Source: Ptychodera flava (lineage: Eukaryota; Hemichordata; Enteropneusta; Ptychoderidae). Taken from it: a stretch of DNA of 64,000 nt. The first letter of the stretch is position 1. Every line of letters starts with the position of its first letter. This document shows, piece after piece, positions 1 to 11,340 of this stretch. The DNA is taken from NCBI RefSeq assembly GCF_041260155.1, contig NW_027248278.1, forward strand, positions 18,798,244 to 18,862,243, given 5' to 3'. Made by a program: the position numbers and the translations under genes. Below the pieces are notes generated by a model. That model ran no database searches and had not been told where the DNA came from. It saw only the letters and a list, made by a program, of their open reading frames with translations.

Positions 1-1020
1 GGCCTTTAAATTGGAATACCGGTCTTCATGATAAACATTCGGAAAACAGCATAAGAGGGATTTAAATGTATCAATTCGCGGAATATATCAAATATATTTG
101 TTCATTTAAGTCGTTCTATTTTTTTCACTGATTTTATCTATCATGGGAATAAAGCATATCATTGTCATTTGCAAATAAACCTCAAACTTTCGAGAGAAAA
201 TCATGTAAGAGATGTTTAGAATGAAACATTGTAGCCTAAACAAAAGACTATGTACCTTGGAGGCAGGAGACAATTTGACATACATACCCTTATAACATAT
301 ACTACGTGACAAAGCCACGATTATAGACAGATAATCGGATTTATATACATGCATTTGCATTTTTCACATTTTCAGGTGTGGACTGCCCTCTACGGCGAAT
401 AAAGTTCCATTCATTTGAGCCTTAGATGGGGGTCACAACATTGTTTTGCCTCTTTTGAATGACAACGCCAAACCAGCAGCTGGCAGTTTGGTTTTTCTAA
501 CAATTTTATCCTGCCTTCTCCATCCCATCAACCTCCCTTGTTAAACATAAGTTGGTGGTGGCTTTTTTTGAGACCCACACCTTTGTGGTAGATTAATGTG
601 TGCCTTTTCTCCAGTGTTTTACTCTTTTGTAACTTTTTCCTCACCAGTTGACCTTTGACGTGTGACGTCCTTCGTTTTGAGTTGTTCTGTTGTTTTTCTC
701 AATCCCAGGAAATTTGCGAGGAATTTTTAAAAGATTTACACACTTTTCACATCTAATTAAAATGTCAAGGATACTTGGCCTTTCACTCCATGTCATCATT
801 GTTTGGTGCTTATATATCTTCCACAAACAGAGCAAAATGTCCAAAAGTGGTTAAGTTAAATTCAGGGATATAAATATTATTGTTCCATACCACCATTGTT
901 TGATTTTGTACTCGTCTTTAGCTTTCACTACGCAGAGGAGGGACGGATGTATCACGTGGGTCTTTTTATTTTTATCTTTGTGTTACACATTTTCACGAAA
1001 ATCCTGAACACAGACGCATA
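1..1020. other. No gene seen, left flank of duplication
   Basis: AT-rich sequence with no recognisable protein domain, splice-consistent exon or repeat shared with the rest of the window. Short open frames here have no signal peptide, motif or homologous copy. The first sequence shared with later units begins at the CA-rich tract near 1021. Confidence 0.5.
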
Positions 1021-1088
1021 GGGAGAGGTAGAGACAGAAACAGGCACCCACATACACACACGGCCACAGACACGGACACAGACACACG
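1021..1088. repeat. CA-rich microsatellite at start of unit A
   Basis: Imperfect CACACA/GACACGGACACAGACAC tract. Units B (14760-14820) and C (27329-27400) have (CA)n/(CATA)n tracts at the same place, so the microsatellite marks the junction between units. Confidence 0.8.
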
Positions 1089-1834
1089 ACTAACTGTTTA
1101 TACAAAACCAAAAATATCACTATAGAAGAGCGGGATGATTTCGCCGAGTTTGTTGATCGCTAATTTGTCTGGTACCATAGATTATGATGCTGAATACGAT
1201 GAAGAAAGAGGAATTGGTTATAATCTGTAATCAAAATTCCTTAAATAAAGTGTTGTTCTATTAGTGGGGGTTGTTACCGTCGCTAATTGTTGATTGGCCA
1301 ATCGTTTCTGAAAGCGTCGATCATCATACGCTTAATTTCGAACAGGATGCGTTCCAATTACTGACAAGGCTTATTTACCAATGGCTTTGCATGCAGATCT
1401 TCATATAAACAGAATGGACGTTCGACTCAGTCTCTCACCACAAGGCTAGATTCTGTTTTGGTGGGAATTACGAGGAGGGTTTACGAGACACAAACTTGTG
1501 TGTGTTTTGTCTGTTTTTCTTGACCTTTTTGGCAGGTTTTTTGGTGAATCAAAGGTCGAAGAAATTCCAAGTAGACGTATAGATCTATTGTGTAATGTTG
1601 GCCAAACAAAGTTATGTATGAAGCTGTAACGCATCTCAAAGATTTATCCAAATTCATGTTACCAAGTACAAGGATATCACACGTAATGTATATTGAAAAA
1701 TATCCAATGTCGCTAACAAATGACTGCAATTCCGTTTACACCATTAACACTGGATATCACACACGGGTCACGCTGACCGTTGAAGAATACCCATATTTTG
1801 CCGATTTTTAGGAGCGAACGAGAAAATGTATTAA

Positions 1835-2181
1835 GTTAGAACGCGCCTCGGGGACAGATGTTCGGAGTCTCTAATTGCTACAACTCTCGTCTGATCTATC
1901 ACTCTTTGGGAGCTCATTTTAAAGCTCTTGGAGAAAGAAAAACTTCCACCGTCTTAGTTTCGTTTGAATATCCAAAATTTATATTTCCATAGATCAGACT
2001 TAACACAGGGATGGCGGCCATTTTGAATTCAAAGTATCACAAAATTTTCTGTATTTGTTCCTCTAGTTCCGAGCATTGGTACGGTGACCACCGAAATTTA
2101 TTTTTGATATCATAAGTGAATGATTATCAAGACATTCTGAGCAGAAGTTTAAGTCTTTCTCTTTAGAGGCGTATACTGCTT
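1835..2181. mobile_element. TTAA-flanked MITE, unit A copy
   Basis: Begins GTTAGAACGCGCCTCGGGGA after TTAA (1831-1834) and ends before TTAA (2182-2185). Same family as 4483-4821 and 38892-39247 but in reverse orientation. The matching positions in units B and C hold the same element, so it inserted before the duplication. It has no coding capacity. Confidence 0.75.
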
Positions 2182-2689
2182 TTAACCTTGATCACACAAA
2201 AAATAGGCTTTAAATTATATCTTTAATAAGCCGTTTCTAAATGTGGCCAGTCTCTGCGAACTTGACTCCTTAATAGAAGGTGCCATGTTCGGTAATTTTG
2301 ACAACATGCAAGCAAATACGGCATCGTACCCATGATAGTTGAAGCATGAACTTGGCGAAGTGAATTCATTACCTTGCATCTTGAACCCCCTCTCTAAGCA
2401 AAAGTTTAAAAGTGCAAAGATCGAAGTAAAGAGTAATGACGTATACTTCCCACAAAGATGATAAATTGCTGAAATAGTTTATTGGAAGCTGATTCAAAGT
2501 GACGAAATGTGCACAGGAGTTGAACATTCTCAGTACAAAAATGTCAACAAATGAAAAGCCCTGCTACTGATATCTGATGACAGTCTATTATAGCGACAAA
2601 ATTAACACCACCACCTCATTATTACATTTAAACATTGGTTACATATTATGACTATCACTTTTGAATCCCAGTTTCGTCAACTTTTCCTA

Positions 2690-3194
2690 TTATTTGTTTG
2701 GCTCTTCAGATTGTTCGGCCATTTCTCCAAACACCATGTCGATTAATTCCTGCTTCATTTCTCTTCCTTCAATGTCTTGAATTTCTTCTTTCAGCTCATC
2801 TCTGTCAAAATGATGGAATATATATTCTGTTCTAGAACTAAATGTCTATTTGTTGGAGTACATGAAAAAGTCTACAAGGTTCAACTTTGTCTATCACAAC
2901 ATCCACAGGGCAGTGAATTTACTATCACAGCGAACAATACCATAATCCTGTTAAGAACTAATTGTACCAATCGTCGTGTATGTGATTTATATCAACTTCA
3001 TTTATAGTGATTAAATATTAAGCTTGAAAATAATTGTGTACTTACATAACCTCATTAATAACTCCGCTGCGTTCATTGTCCAATGTACGTGGATACCTTC
3101 TTCTTCTCCGGGTCGCAAAACCTTCGGAGTCGCTTATCATGAGACTCAAAATCAGAGCCAAACACAAAAGTAATGCCAATCTGGTCCTCATCAT
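2690..3194 (-). CDS. Secreted small peptide precursor, copy A
   Basis: Two coding exons on the minus strand. The first codes from ATGATG at 3194 to 3046 (49 codons plus two bases), followed by donor GTAAGT; its acceptor is probably the AG at 3234-3233 after a pyrimidine-rich tract. The second starts at 2801 after TTTTGACAG and stops with TAA at 2692-2690. Joining them keeps the frame and gives 86 residues: a hydrophobic signal peptide (MMRTRLALLLCLALILSLM) with likely cleavage after SDSEG, then FATRRRRRYP, a short polar stretch, and an acidic amphipathic helix (INEVIDELKEEIQDIEG) with a tail ending EEPNK. It has no cysteine after the signal. The basic run followed by an acidic helix resembles propeptides that mask a cationic peptide, but I recognise no family. 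The function is unknown; gene structure is well supported by the copies in B and C. Confidence 0.75.
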
Positions 3195-3286
3195 CACGAA
3201 AGATTCTTCAATCAACAGTTAACCAAATAAATCTAATCAGAGACAGGGAAAGCAATATATGAATTAGGATGTGCAGTATTTTAGTT

Positions 3287-5400
3287 CAATGTTCAAAGTA
3301 TCTTTAGTACTATCATATACTGGTAAAACTTTTGCATGGTTTTCATAACAATGCTAATCAAGGCACTTTGTATAAAAGAATATAACTATTGAGGAAACTA
3401 AGCCTTCGGTGCAGCTAAAGCAATAGACAATACATGCAAACAGATGCTTTTACATTGTTCTATACTTAATCACCGATTTTCGATTGTCACATCTGCAAAC
3501 GGAAATGTTTTAAGGCACTAGAATCGATCGAAACGTTCCTGGCTACGACCCATGCTTCTTATTTCTGAAATAAAAAGGACCGAACCACCTAAGCATGTGC
3601 ATTTCTCTACAAGCAAAAACTCAAGACCATGTTCCTAGATTGACATCCAACTTTAAGAATACAATATATGGGAAATGACGAATGACGAATGACGATATGA
3701 TAACATCAAAATTTAGGACGACGTCGCCATTGAAGAACTACTGAGAGCATTGTGGTGTGGAGATCAAACCCAGAATCCTTGCTGACACCATTATTACAAA
3801 CTCAGTGTTGATACAGCTAGTGTTGCCAAGACATGTTGAAGTAGTTGGCATACAATATATAGGAAATGGACGAATGACACATGACGATATGATAACATCA
3901 AAATTTAGGACGACGTCGCCATTGAAGAACTACTGAGTGCATTGTGGTGTGGAGACCACACCCAGAATCCTTGCTGACACCATTATTACAAACACAGTGT
4001 TGATACAGCTGGTGTTGCCAATACATGTTCAAGTAGTCGGCAGATATGGCAATGAAATGAATAGAACAACAAATTTTAGAACTTCTTACACTCTCTGGCG
4101 AAGATATTTCAGACCTTTTTTATCGATAAAAACGACCCAAGACAAAAGCATGTTAATAAAAGAAATGATATAAAATATAGCCTCACTATCTTAAAAAACT
4201 ATATTTATTTCGGGATAAAACGTTTATGACCGCTCTAAACATGAAGATCTGATCTCAATGTTCAAAGTATCTTTAGCACTATCATATACTGGTAAAACGT
4301 TTGCATGGTTTTCATAACAATGCTAATCAAGGCACTTTGTATAAACGAATATTACTATTGAGGAAACTAAGCCTTCGGTGCAGCTAAAGTAATAAACAAT
4401 ACATGCAAACAGATGCTTTTACATTGTTCTATACTTTATCGCCGATTTTCGATTGTCACATCTGCAAACGGAAATGTGTTAAGGTAATATGCACCTTGAA
4501 AGTGAAAGCTCTAACTTTCCTCAAGGAATCTTTCAATCATTCTCTTTCAAAATCAAGAATAAAAGTAGGGGGTCATCGTGCAAATTTTGGTACTAGAGAA
4601 ACAAATAACCCAAGATTTACCGATATTAGAAATTCAAAATGGCCGCCATCCCTGTGTTAACTCTATGGAGAAAAATAAACATTTTCGAATTTCAAAAAAC
4701 TAAGCCGGTAAAAAGTTTTCTTTCACCAAGAGATTTAAAATGAACCCCCACATGTGGTATATCAGAAGAGAACTGTAAAAGTTTGAGAGTCCGAATGTCT
4801 GTCCCCGAGGTGCGTTCTACCTTAAGGCACTAGAATCGATCGAAACTTTCCTGGCTACGACCCATGCTTCTTATTTCTGAAATAAAAAGGACCGAACCAC
4901 CTAAGCATGTGCATTTCTCTACAAGCAAAAACTCAAGACCATGTTCCTAGATTGACATCCAACTTTAAGAATACAATATATGGGAAATGACGAATGACGA
5001 ATGACGATATGATAACATCAAAATTTAGGACGACGTCGCCATTGAAGAACTACTGAGAGCATTGTGGTGTGGAGATCAAACCCAGAATCCTTGCTGACAC
5101 CATTATTACAAACTCAGTGTTGATACAGCTAGTGTTGCCAAAACATGTTGAAGTAGTTGGCATACACGGCAATGAAATGAATCGAACAAGAAATTTAAGA
5201 ACTTCTTACACTCTCTGGCGAAGATATTTCAGAACTCTTTTATCGATAAAAACGACCCGAGACAAAAGCATGTTTATAAAAGAAATGATATAAAATATAG
5301 CCTTACTAACTTAAAAAACTATATTGATTTTGGTATAAAACGTTTATGACCGCTCTAAACATGAAGATCTGATCTAATTAAAGTTCAGATTTAAAGATTT
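3287..5400. repeat. Internally duplicated intron 1 of copy A
   Basis: A segment present once in unit B (17270-18070) occurs here as three overlapping partial copies. The marker TTAGGACGACGTCGCCATTG recurs near 3715, 3905 and 5025. The third copy carries the extra MITE at 4483-4821. Short frames in this region (for example 3937-4173 and 5069-5293) are translations of the repeat and not genes. Confidence 0.8.
4483..4821. mobile_element. TTAA-flanked MITE with empty site
   Basis: 339 bp between TTAA (4479-4482) and TTAA (4822-4825). Ends are GGTAATATGCACCTTGAAAG and, read inward from the other side, GGTAGAACGCACCTCGGGGA. The unoccupied site is present in the neighbouring intron copy at about 3508-3520 (GTTTTAAGGCACTAGAATCG) and in unit B near 17493. 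This directly shows TTAA as the target duplication, as in piggyBac-type elements. It has no open frame of its own. Confidence 0.85.
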
Positions 5401-5785
5401 TAGAAGGTTATGAATTTGCCCGAAATCAAGAAAACAATTGTCTTTAACATTAAACATTAAACATGAACATATTTCAGCTGTTTCAGTACAGTATAATTAA
5501 GGTCATGATAAGCTATCAAACACATAACACACGAACTATCAGCAACAGTTACTGCCAACATCAAGTTATGACCAAGTGATTACAGAACGCAATGAAGATT
5601 GTATTAAAATAATGCATACTCAGGAAAGATGAACAAGGTTTGGAAAGATAAGAATAAATAAATCCTGACAATGAAACTTAGACGGAGTTAACATCAAGAA
5701 AGCTGATCATTTCTTTACTCCTTCCATATTCTACTCACTTAACACTTCAATAAGTACTGGTTTGCTAATTTAACAAGTCACTCAC

Positions 5786-5910
5786 CGATTTCTGTGTCCG
5801 TCTGAACTTCACGAGCTGAGAAGCTGCACTGTGAGTTTTGCCTGAACCTCTGTACTTGTATGCCGCTTATTGTCAAGATGAAGGACGCACTGGGTCCTTA
5901 TATAATACTC
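5786..5910 (-). promoter_or_regulatory. TATA promoter and non-coding exon 1, copy A
   Basis: On the minus strand TATATAAGGACC lies at 5904-5893, with transcription expected to start about 30 bases on, near 5870. The exon then runs to 5786, followed by donor GTGAGTGA. It has no ATG leading to a long frame, so it is probably a 5' UTR exon. TATA box, exon and donor are conserved at 18461-18582 and 34322-34443, while flanking intron sequence has diverged more. Intron 1 to the coding exon at 3232 would be about 2.5 kb. Confidence 0.6.
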
Positions 5911-6169
5911 CATTTTAGGCCAATGATTATTGTCCATTGATATTGACTCATTCGTTGATTTGCATACTCAGACAATACTTATTAATACTCTTTGCATATA
6001 GAAAGCATTTGTTCAGGAAATTGCATGCCAAATCTTGTCTTTTGATACTAAGATCTTGTCATTTTGCCAGGAACACTCTTTGCATGTAGATACCGATATG
6101 GAGCCATACTGGCAGAGCCATGCGAAAGACGCTCTGTTGAAACTTTCAAAATTCTACCTGATAGTACAA

Positions 6170-8100
6170 CTTTTCTCAGTCTAGAAAAGGCAGAACTTTA
6201 GTATAAACAACTGTGTCTTCTCTCCTTAATCATGGGAATTGATTTAGAGCAATACAGATATACGGACTTTGATATTTGTATGAATTCCCGCATTACAGTA
6301 GATGAAGTAATGCCAAGTCTGCTAAGTCTAAAACCTGGAATATCACCAGGTCCAGACGGGATTCCTGGTGAATTTTATCGTTTTTTTGCAGACGTTGGCA
6401 GACACTTTTCGTTGAGTTATTTCATTATATTTTTGATTGATTCTGGCAGTTTTCCTGTTGAATGGTCCAGTGCTATTGTAGTTCCATTGTTTAAAAAGGA
6501 CAAAGAGACGATGTAAATAACTATAGAGGTATATCCTTGTTAAATAAACTTGGTAAAATTTTTACTTCTATCTTTAATGCTAGACTTACAAAATGGTCAG
6601 ATTCAATGAAAACTGTATCCACAAGGGACATAGCACAATTGATAACATTTTTTATTTTGCATGCAACTATCCAGAAATATTTTAGTGTAAGACGTGAAAA
6701 GTTCTACTGTCTATCCATCGATTTCTAAAAGCTTTTGACCGGGTAAAGCACACATTATTATTATACAAACTAATGTCTCTTGGTGTGAAAAGAAAATTGT
6801 ACACAATACTTCACTCTATGTACAACAGTGTAAAAGCTTGTGTCCAATCACGAAATGATATTTCTCAATACTTTAATTGTCCTAATGGTGTGCGCCAGGG
6901 CTGCATTCTAAGTCCGTTGTTATTCTCTTTTTTCATTGAAGAACTAAGTACAATTTTAGCAAAAGCAGGTCATATGGATATACAGCTCACAGGAATTGTA
7001 TGATATTTTTTTGTCTTCTTTACGCTGATGATATTGTTATGTCTGCGGACTCAGTCAGAAATCTACAACAACTTGTAAATGTTCTCTTTAAATTTTGTAA
7101 CAAATGGAATATGAAAGTAAACCTTGATAAAACAAAAATAGTCATTTTTCGCAAGGGAGGTCACAGGTCTCGTCATGAATGTCATGAATGAATGTGTATA
7201 ATTATGAATGATATTTTGACAGTTTCTATAGGATTGAAAATTTTCATTTTAACTTGTCGATGCAATGATTACACCAATTTTGTGTTTTGTGAAATTAGGG
7301 GATATCAGGTTTATGACTGTCTGGAAAGAATCCAGAGAAGATGGTGTACAAGATTAATGTGTGTTCAAAGAAACAACTAGTGAGGCAGTAATTGGTGAAT
7401 GTGGACATTTGCCTATTTTCGTTTTAACAATAAAACGCTGTGTAAAATACTGGCTGAAATGCCAGGTGACAGAATACCAAAACAAGCATACTTAATGTTC
7501 TATAGACTGGATAGTATGGGCAGGCACACCGGGTTACGTCCCTGAAAAATGTTTCGTTTTCCTTTGGGTATGCCTGGATATTCCAGGAGATGGGTGATAA
7601 GTATCAGTTTTTGCTGGAATTCGTGTCACGAGTGTCAGATGTGTGTAAACAACAATGGCAATTTAGAATAACTCAAAAAACAATATTCGCACCTACGCTT
7701 ATTTCAAAACTGTACAAGAATCAGAGAAATACCTTTCACTTGACTGTAATATTCATCATATTCAAGCTTTTGCTCGTTTTCGTTGTGGAATTTTACCATT
7801 AGCTATTGAAGAAGGGCGAAGAGAAAATATTGACTTACGAGACAGACTTTGTACATTATGCTATCTTAGGGAAGTTGAGGATGAGTTCCATTTTCGTTTG
7901 GTATGCTCGTTTTATAGAGAACTGAGGACAGGAATACTTACCAGTGTATTTACCAGTGTATTTTAAGACAGAAGCGAATATTCTTGAATTCACAAGACTT
8001 GTGCAGACAAAACTATACTCATAATCTCTGTAAATGTATTTTCAAAGCTTTTTCCAAGAGGAAGACAGTGCATGCTGAATAGTGTGTCGCTACATTTATG
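6170..8100 (+). mobile_element. Decayed LINE (reverse transcriptase), unit A
   Basis: Broken open frames in successive order read as a non-LTR reverse transcriptase. They show KPGISPGPDGIPGEF (about 6331-6373), a segment reading NNYRGISLLNKLGKIF across a stop or frameshift, KAFDRVKHTLL after a stop near 6727, GVRQGCILSPLLFSF (about 6886-6933), YADDIVM (7021) with the catalytic YADD, and LDKTKIVIF. A C-terminal Cys/His segment follows (CTLCYLREVEDEFHF, about 7850-7895), typical of LINE ORF2 ends. Several frameshifts and stops show it is dead. Unit B carries the same copy, so the insertion came before duplication. Confidence 0.85.
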
Positions 8101-8569
8101 TATGACTTCAACTTATTGTATATATGATTTTTCCGAAACTTGTATATTGGCAAGAAGCCTTTGAACGCAATAAACTATTACAATGTTCTTTGAACATAGA
8201 AAACATTTGTTTAGGAAATTGCATTCCAAATCTTGTCCTTTTGTCTAAAAGATCGAATGACCAAAATTATCTATCATTCATACTTTTACAATTGACAACG
8301 ATATCTTAGCATAACATACACACTTTGCATCACAAAGACATCACTTGGGACAAAGAGGCATAATAATAACAATAATCAAACTATAGAACAGAAACAAAAG
8401 AGCGAATAATAATAGCTCCAACTGTCATGAAATAAAGGCATACATGCCATCCATTATTTGGGCAAATGGAACGCCACGGAACGCTGTTGATATCATAAAT
8501 GCATACAAGAATAAATGTTATCAATTGGAATTTCAGAGCATGATTCCGATTTTCTAAATCCAAGGCATT

Positions 8570-8830
8570 ACACTTGCGTTATTAGGCATTGAGATGGTCA
8601 TTGAGATGGCAATTTAAGGCATTTGCAGTATCGCCATTGACATACAGTTGATCATTTTAGGCATTTGCAATACCTTTGTTCTCATTCTCATAAATTGTAT
8701 AGACAATATAAGGCGGACTATCGAATGCAGTTAGCGTATTTCGGATATGGCCACATGTAAAATATTGTAAGCATTTTATCCGTTATGTCCGTTTGACTGA
8801 TATATAAGGTATTTATTTCGCCGTAGCAAG
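8570..8830. repeat. AGGCATT-rich quasi-repeat, unit A left
   Basis: AT-rich stretch with repeated AGGCATT/GGCATTTGCAAT words at irregular spacing. The same vocabulary returns at 10985-11330, so the two stretches flank the minus-strand LINE and TIR element. No coding potential seen. Confidence 0.5.
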
Positions 8831-8879
8831 ATTTCTTTAAAACTTTCTAGGGTTTTAATCGTATTTTACTATATTAGTC

Positions 8880-9981
8880 ATTAACAGGCTAACCCAGAGT
8901 TGTGTAACTGGTCATGAATAGCCCTTTCGAAAATTTTACAAAGTACTGGAAGTATAGATATTGGTCTGTAATTGTCGGGGTCAGTGGTATCACAAGAATT
9001 GAAAAGGGGTAGCTTTTGCAGTTTTTCAGTAAGCTGGTTTCTATTGTTTACAAAGACAAATTGTACAACATAGCCAGGGGTTCAGCTAACACAACGCATA
9101 CAGTTTTAAAACTGGCATGAATGTTATCCCAGCCTGATGATTTTTTTCAAGGTTACATAACTGATTTCGAACAAATTCAATGGATATGTTTGCAAATGAA
9201 AAACCTTTTTGTATGTTGTCGTAACATGACAAGTGAGGAATATGTGAATGTTTTGAAACACTAAATTTCTTTGCCAGTAAATTTCCAATGGAGGTCAAGA
9301 AGCCATTAAAACTAGTTGCAATGTCAATGGGTTTTGACCTATGGCCGATAGTTGTATTAAAATTTTTTACATTTATTACACGAAAAGTTTGCCGAAATAC
9401 ATTCTAAGGTCGGCACTTGGTCTAAATAGGCTTGCACGGAATACATTCTTTACATTTAATACATTTTTGTTTGGCATTTTCTTTCAGGTGTTCTCTTTCC
9501 AACATAATCGCTCTAATTTCTTCGTTGATTCATGGAAGATTGTAACCCCTGACACGTTGACTAACAATCGGTGCTCGTCTATTACTAACATTCAATAACA
9601 ACTGTTTAAAAATAGCCCATGCACGTTCAACGTCACCAAAAATACAAACTAAATTCCATGGTACACCTTAAAAGTCTCTTATAAATGAACTAGGATTGAA
9701 ATTCTTAAATTTACGGGTCTTATGTGTTTTGGTAGGCCTGCTGGTAATTTGCACTTTCTCGTGACAAAGACAGCATCATGATCAGAAAAGCCAGCTGGAT
9801 AACGCCCGATTCACCAATCCGGTGATTGACACAGACACAGATGTGGTCAATGCAAGTTGCTGATGTATTTATGACCCCGTGGCGGATTAAATAACTTGCA
9901 CTTATATCATAGGCATCAACATTGTAGGTATTTGCGTCGATGTTTTTGGTTGTTGAGCTAACGTTTGGGCACTCTTAGGGG
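8880..9981 (-). mobile_element. Decayed CR1/L2-like LINE, unit A
   Basis: Read on the minus strand from about 9980 downwards. The end of an endonuclease domain shows CIDHICVCVNHRIG and FSDHDAVFVTRKCK, with the SDH motif of LINE endonucleases. A linker follows, then the start of a reverse transcriptase with DPDNYRPISILPVLCKIFER (about 8990-8930). Stops and frameshifts are frequent. Its 5' part is cut by the TIR element starting at 9982. The same fragment is in unit B and, as endonuclease only, in unit D. Confidence 0.8.
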
Positions 9982-10905
9982 TCTTTAGTGATAGCAGGTG
10001 GGTGGGCTGGGAAATCGGGGAGGGTCACGTTTTAGAAACTGTCCGAGGGGAGGGTCATTTTTTCATAAACATCTTGAGGGTGGAGGGTAACTTTAACAGA
10101 AGCTGATTTTACAGCCAAACTTTGGATTGTCCGTGTGATATATACTCAATAGGAAAACACTGACGAAATACACCGATTCTTTTAAATACATATACATTAT
10201 CGACAAGCTTCACTAACAATGAAGATGCAGTGGTATCCTACATTAAACACTTTGAAACAGCTAAAATCGATGAAAGACAAGAGGAAAAAACTCATGGGAC
10301 AGGTAGCAAAGTGTATTTCAATCATCAAACGTCTATAAATGCACATATATTTGTAGTGTTATGTTTTATATTGGAAAAACTGTTCATAGATCTCACATAG
10401 ACTGCAATGTACAGTGAATAAACATTTCGATGAAATTCCAAAAACAATTTCTTGTACACACATGCGCGCTTTCCTTTCCATTTCAAGCAAAGTATATTTA
10501 CATAATATTATGAAACATAGTAATGTACAGATATAGCTTGTTTTGTGTGGGAAAATTGTCAATAGTTTGCCTGGTAGACTCCCATGCTTTATGATTTGCT
10601 TTCCTTTTGCTGCGTATGGTTTAGTCACCCTCTCGCAAATGTATGATCCCCCTCCCAAAATGCCAGACCTCCCCCTATTAATTTCTGTCCCTAACTTACA
10701 TAAACGTTAAACCAAATGTTATGCGGAGTAGCGATACTGGTTCAGTTATTCCTGGGGAGAATGCTGCAGTGATTGGGGAGGGTCAATTTTAAGAATGTAG
10801 GACAAGGGTTAGGGTAAAATTTCAGAGAGGTTAGGGGGGGATCACTTTTTATGGTACAGGTGCGCACGGAATTCCCCCGGCCCATCCCCCTGTAATTACT
10901 GAAGG
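9982..10905. mobile_element. Non-autonomous TIR element with G-rich ends, A
   Basis: About 924 bp. The left end reads TCTTTAGTGATAGCAGGTGG and the right end, read inward, CCTTCAGTAATTACAGGGGG; both continue into GGRTGGGCYGGG, so terminal inverted repeats exceed 25 bp. GGGGAGGGTCA motifs follow at both ends. Unit D lacks it: CTCTTAGTAGCATTTTGGG near 35212 looks like the unoccupied site. The target duplication is not clear. The open frame at 10359-10658 has no recognisable domain. Confidence 0.65.
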
Positions 10906-10984
10906 CTCCATCAGTAGGCATTGTAGATATTTGCAGTAACAAAATGAATTTTGATTGTCTTCACTTATATTCACATATTTTCAT

Positions 10985-11340
10985 AACGTCGATTGAATGG
11001 ATGTATTCATTGGCACTAGTATTTTAGGCATTATTCAAGTTTGTGATAGGCATTTGCCTTGACATGTTTGGAATTTGGCATATTACTAATGGCATTTTGT
11101 TGTTGAGTATCACGCATTTTCATTACAGTCTGAGGCATTTTACTAATCATCTAATATATATGCAATGGTATTTATTATTTTTTAGTTTTAGGCTTTGCAA
11201 TGGTATTATAGATCCTTAGTAAATGGATATTAAAGTCACACACATTTGCATCATAATAGGCAGTTGCAATGATGCTATAGGAATTAAGGCCTACTTAGTG
11301 GTCGAGGCCTTGACTATAGATTTGCATATATCTAAATTTT
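10985..11340. repeat. AGGCATT-rich quasi-repeat, unit A right
   Basis: Repeated TAGGCATT, GGCATTTGC and GCAATGGTATTATAG words, conserved in unit B (23640-24010) and unit D (35280-35640). It may be low-complexity sequence or an unrecognised element. No gene seen. Confidence 0.45.

Noticed and set aside
3034..3222. Plus-strand frame opposite the signal-peptide exon (also 17006-17209 and 29784-29987)
   Set aside because: The minus strand carries the signal peptide, splice donor and start codons; the plus-strand frame is its shadow.
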